Part shown: in pieces, positions 63,301-64,000 of the stretch
How the letters are laid out: every line of letters begins with the position of its first letter
How positions within the stretch are numbered: position 1 is the first letter of the stretch
Assembly (NCBI GenBank): GCA_003550275.1
Contig: QXCW01000002.1
Coordinates: 1,612,001-1,676,000, forward strand
Origin: Flavobacteriaceae bacterium MAR_2010_72
GTDB taxonomy: Bacteria > Bacteroidota > Bacteroidia > Flavobacteriales > Flavobacteriaceae
Length of the DNA stretch: 64,000 nt
Direction of reading: 5' to 3'
Notes under the pieces: generated by a model
What the model was told of the DNA's origin: nothing
The model's database searches: none
What the model saw: the letters and a program-made list of their open reading frames with translations, nothing else
Translations under genes and position numbers: made by a program

Positions 63301-64000
63301 TAGTTTTGATTTTGATTCGGAAGTAATTTTAGAACAACAACGGTTCATATTTAATAGAGCGCAAATAACAGATTCAGAATATTTTTCAAAAGCAGAACTC
63401 AACGGATTTATTGAGCACAGAAACTTTTCCGATTGGAAGCTTAATTTAGATGTGGAAACTAATCGATTGCTGGTCTTAAATACAGATGACAATGAGGAAG
63501 CCCTGTATTACGGCACGGCGTTTATGAACGGAACTGCTTCATTAAAAGGACCAACGGATGAGTTGGTCATATCGGTTGATGGTAGTACGGCACAAGGTAC
63601 AGTCTTTAAAATTCCATTAAATGATTTCGAATCTTATGGTGATAACTCTTACATTCATTTTTTAAGCCCTGAAGAAAAGCAAGCAAGATTGAGAGGTGAA
63701 AAGATTATTGAAACCGATGTTAAAGGTTTAGAACTCAATTTTGATTTAATTGTTAATCCATATGCTGATATAGAGATTGTTATTGATCGCAATTCTGGAA
63801 GTACAATTCAGGGTTCTGGAAATGGTAACTTATTATTTGAAATTAACACCAATGGAAAATTCAGAATGTTTGGCGATTTTGCAGTTACTAAAGGGACCTA
63901 TAACTTCAAGTACGGTGGTCTTGTTGAAAAAGAATTAACTGTTGAACCTGGAGGAAGTATACGTTGGGAAGGTGACCCGTTAAGAGCTCAAATTGATTTG
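60326..64000 (+). CDS. tamB: TamB-family translocation/assembly protein (partial, no ATG)
   Basis: An open frame runs from after a TGA at 60263-60265 to the window end (over 1220 codons). A membrane anchor (RIKKLLKIVSKILAILLLF to VLSIPAVQ) is followed by a long beta-rich region (VGLQLNGDVELKDIFIEDY, and many AsmA/TamB-like repeats) and enters the DUF490/TamB C-terminal domain (YNFKYGGLVEKELTVEPGG, IRWEGDPLRAQIDL). It should be an inner-membrane-anchored bridge for outer-membrane protein or lipid transport. No ATG, GTG or TTG lies between the stop and the anchor; ATA 60326 reads where ATG would be expected (ATA CGT ATC AAA AAA). A TTG start at 60377 would cut the anchor. The 3' end is outside the window. 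Confidence 0.85.
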   Translation, partial: MRIKKLLKIVSKILAILLLLFVILVLVLSIPAVQTHLGKKATKRLNEEFGTSINIGKVGLQLNGDVELKDIFIEDYKKDTLISIKELNTSILSFRNVYYGKLAFGDIDVTELLFKVKTYKGEDQTNLDVFVAKFDEDNPNKEKSGFLLSSGDVSIYDSRFRLIDDNKENQGILEFDNLNINATNFLIDGPDVSARINTLAFRDVRGISVKNMITDFEYTLDHMSFNNLNIQTPNSTLNGAVRFDFNREDLKDFEDKVKVTASFNQASVLLDDLNVFYNEFGIGQVAKMSVDLTGTLNDLKTSNLALTTSSATRVYGDINFKNLFSPEPGNFSMEGKFNSLSSNYYDLKALLPNILGESIPTVFSKFGNFIIDGTSYITATTIDADLNIMSDLGKINSNLKMTHVDDVDNADYIGNVVFTNFDLGRLIDNPDIKGTSFNLDVNGRGFTLKNLKTKVTGDVFLINYNNYDYKNLEVSGTLGNNIFNGLLVSNDENFKFKFDGLADLSKDVKALDFTANVEYANLRALNFVKNDSISIFKGIVTTSLKGSGVDDAYGSLNFKNTTYINENDEYYFEDFAISSKFLDDKRVMEINSPDIVQGTVSGNFKFEDIGKLIENSVGSIYTNYVPNKIDSDQYMDFNFKIYNKIVEVFYPDIELGANTSIKGRVESDEKGFKLTFNSPQIKLFDYFADDIKVSIDNSNPLFNTYIQIDSLTTKYYNVSKFNLINVTLRDTLFIKSEFKAGNNNKDDFNLSMYYTIDENNKSVVGFRKSDITFKENKWFINEERNKSNKVVFDRSFKEFDISNIVMNHYEEEIELSGIIRDSTYKKVELNFKDVDMEKITPRIDSLSLAGKVNGKLDILQQNGVYLPASNVNISDFKVNDYELGQLQANVTGNQSLTNYKVDILLENNSLKSLIAKGNVDVGSNNPSIDVDITFEEFLLNPLNPFGEGVITNIRGLVTGNATVTGSLKNPQFNGDLLLDNAGLTIPYLNVDYSFDFDSEVILEQQRFIFNRAQITDSEYFSKAELNGFIEHRNFSDWKLNLDVETNRLLVLNTDDNEEALYYGTAFMNGTASLKGPTDELVISVDGSTAQGTVFKIPLNDFESYGDNSYIHFLSPEEKQARLRGEKIIETDVKGLELNFDLIVNPYADIEIVIDRNSGSTIQGSGNGNLLFEINTNGKFRMFGDFAVTKGTYNFKYGGLVEKELTVEPGGSIRWEGDPLRAQIDL

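Overview
The window is a low-GC chromosomal segment of a marine-type Flavobacteriaceae (Bacteroidota). The support is: C-terminal type IX secretion (T9SS) sorting domains, promoters of the form TTG-N20-TAnnTTTG instead of sigma70 boxes, a DUF3822-rsmD pair, flavobacterial TamB, a fused aspartokinase/homoserine dehydrogenase thr operon, and the Kdo-oxidising enzyme KdnB next to kdsB. I would place it near Formosa/Winogradskyella/Psychroserpens, with low confidence in the genus. No prophage, transposase, CRISPR array or integrase was seen.

Layout. 1-4004 (minus): a two-domain exported protein broken by one in-frame stop, an NTF2-like lipoprotein, rsmD, a DUF3822 gene and a membrane protein. 4213-9435 (plus): a RecD-like helicase, then a tightly packed operon kdsB - HAD phosphatase - CAT-like acyltransferase - kdnB - small acyltransferase, which looks dedicated to modified Kdo and lipid A. 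9606-14516 (minus): small metabolic and regulatory genes (NTF2-like, VOC, ACT, yebC, phhB, epimerase, gcvT). 14736-19329: an exported prolidase-type peptidase, a TonB-domain protein divergent from a ToxR-like membrane transcription factor, a cyclase-family lipoprotein and a small membrane protein. 19326-24220 (minus): thrA-thrB-thrC behind a Thr/Ile-rich leader peptide that is not an obvious gene by length. 24366-27361: nnr and a TlpA-type lipoprotein.

27841-46373 is the accessory core: four T9SS cargo genes in two paralogous pairs. The first pair shares its N-terminal and C-terminal domains and its upstream DNA, but has different tandem-repeat cores. One member is 3274 residues with exactly 30 nearly identical 234-bp units; the other has 3 + 5 + 1 units of 249/252 bp. 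The second pair consists of cleaved-adhesin/choice-of-anchor J proteins. Both of its promoters carry the same 20-bp palindrome at the same spacing upstream of the -33 element.

46722-64000: a STAS-like gene, a nested inverted-repeat element, clpC, gyrA with a TPR gene, an NlpC/P60 hydrolase, a thiolase, a PgpH-type HD phosphodiesterase, a tRNA Ser-Pro-Arg cluster, a cupin, tsaD, and a tamB gene that runs off the window and appears to lack a conventional start codon.

Most of the window is conserved housekeeping. The parts that deserve attention are the giant homogenised repeat adhesin and its partner, the shared operator of the second cargo pair, the thr leader peptide, the Kdo-modification operon, the membrane-bound regulator pair, the broken first gene and the start of tamB.
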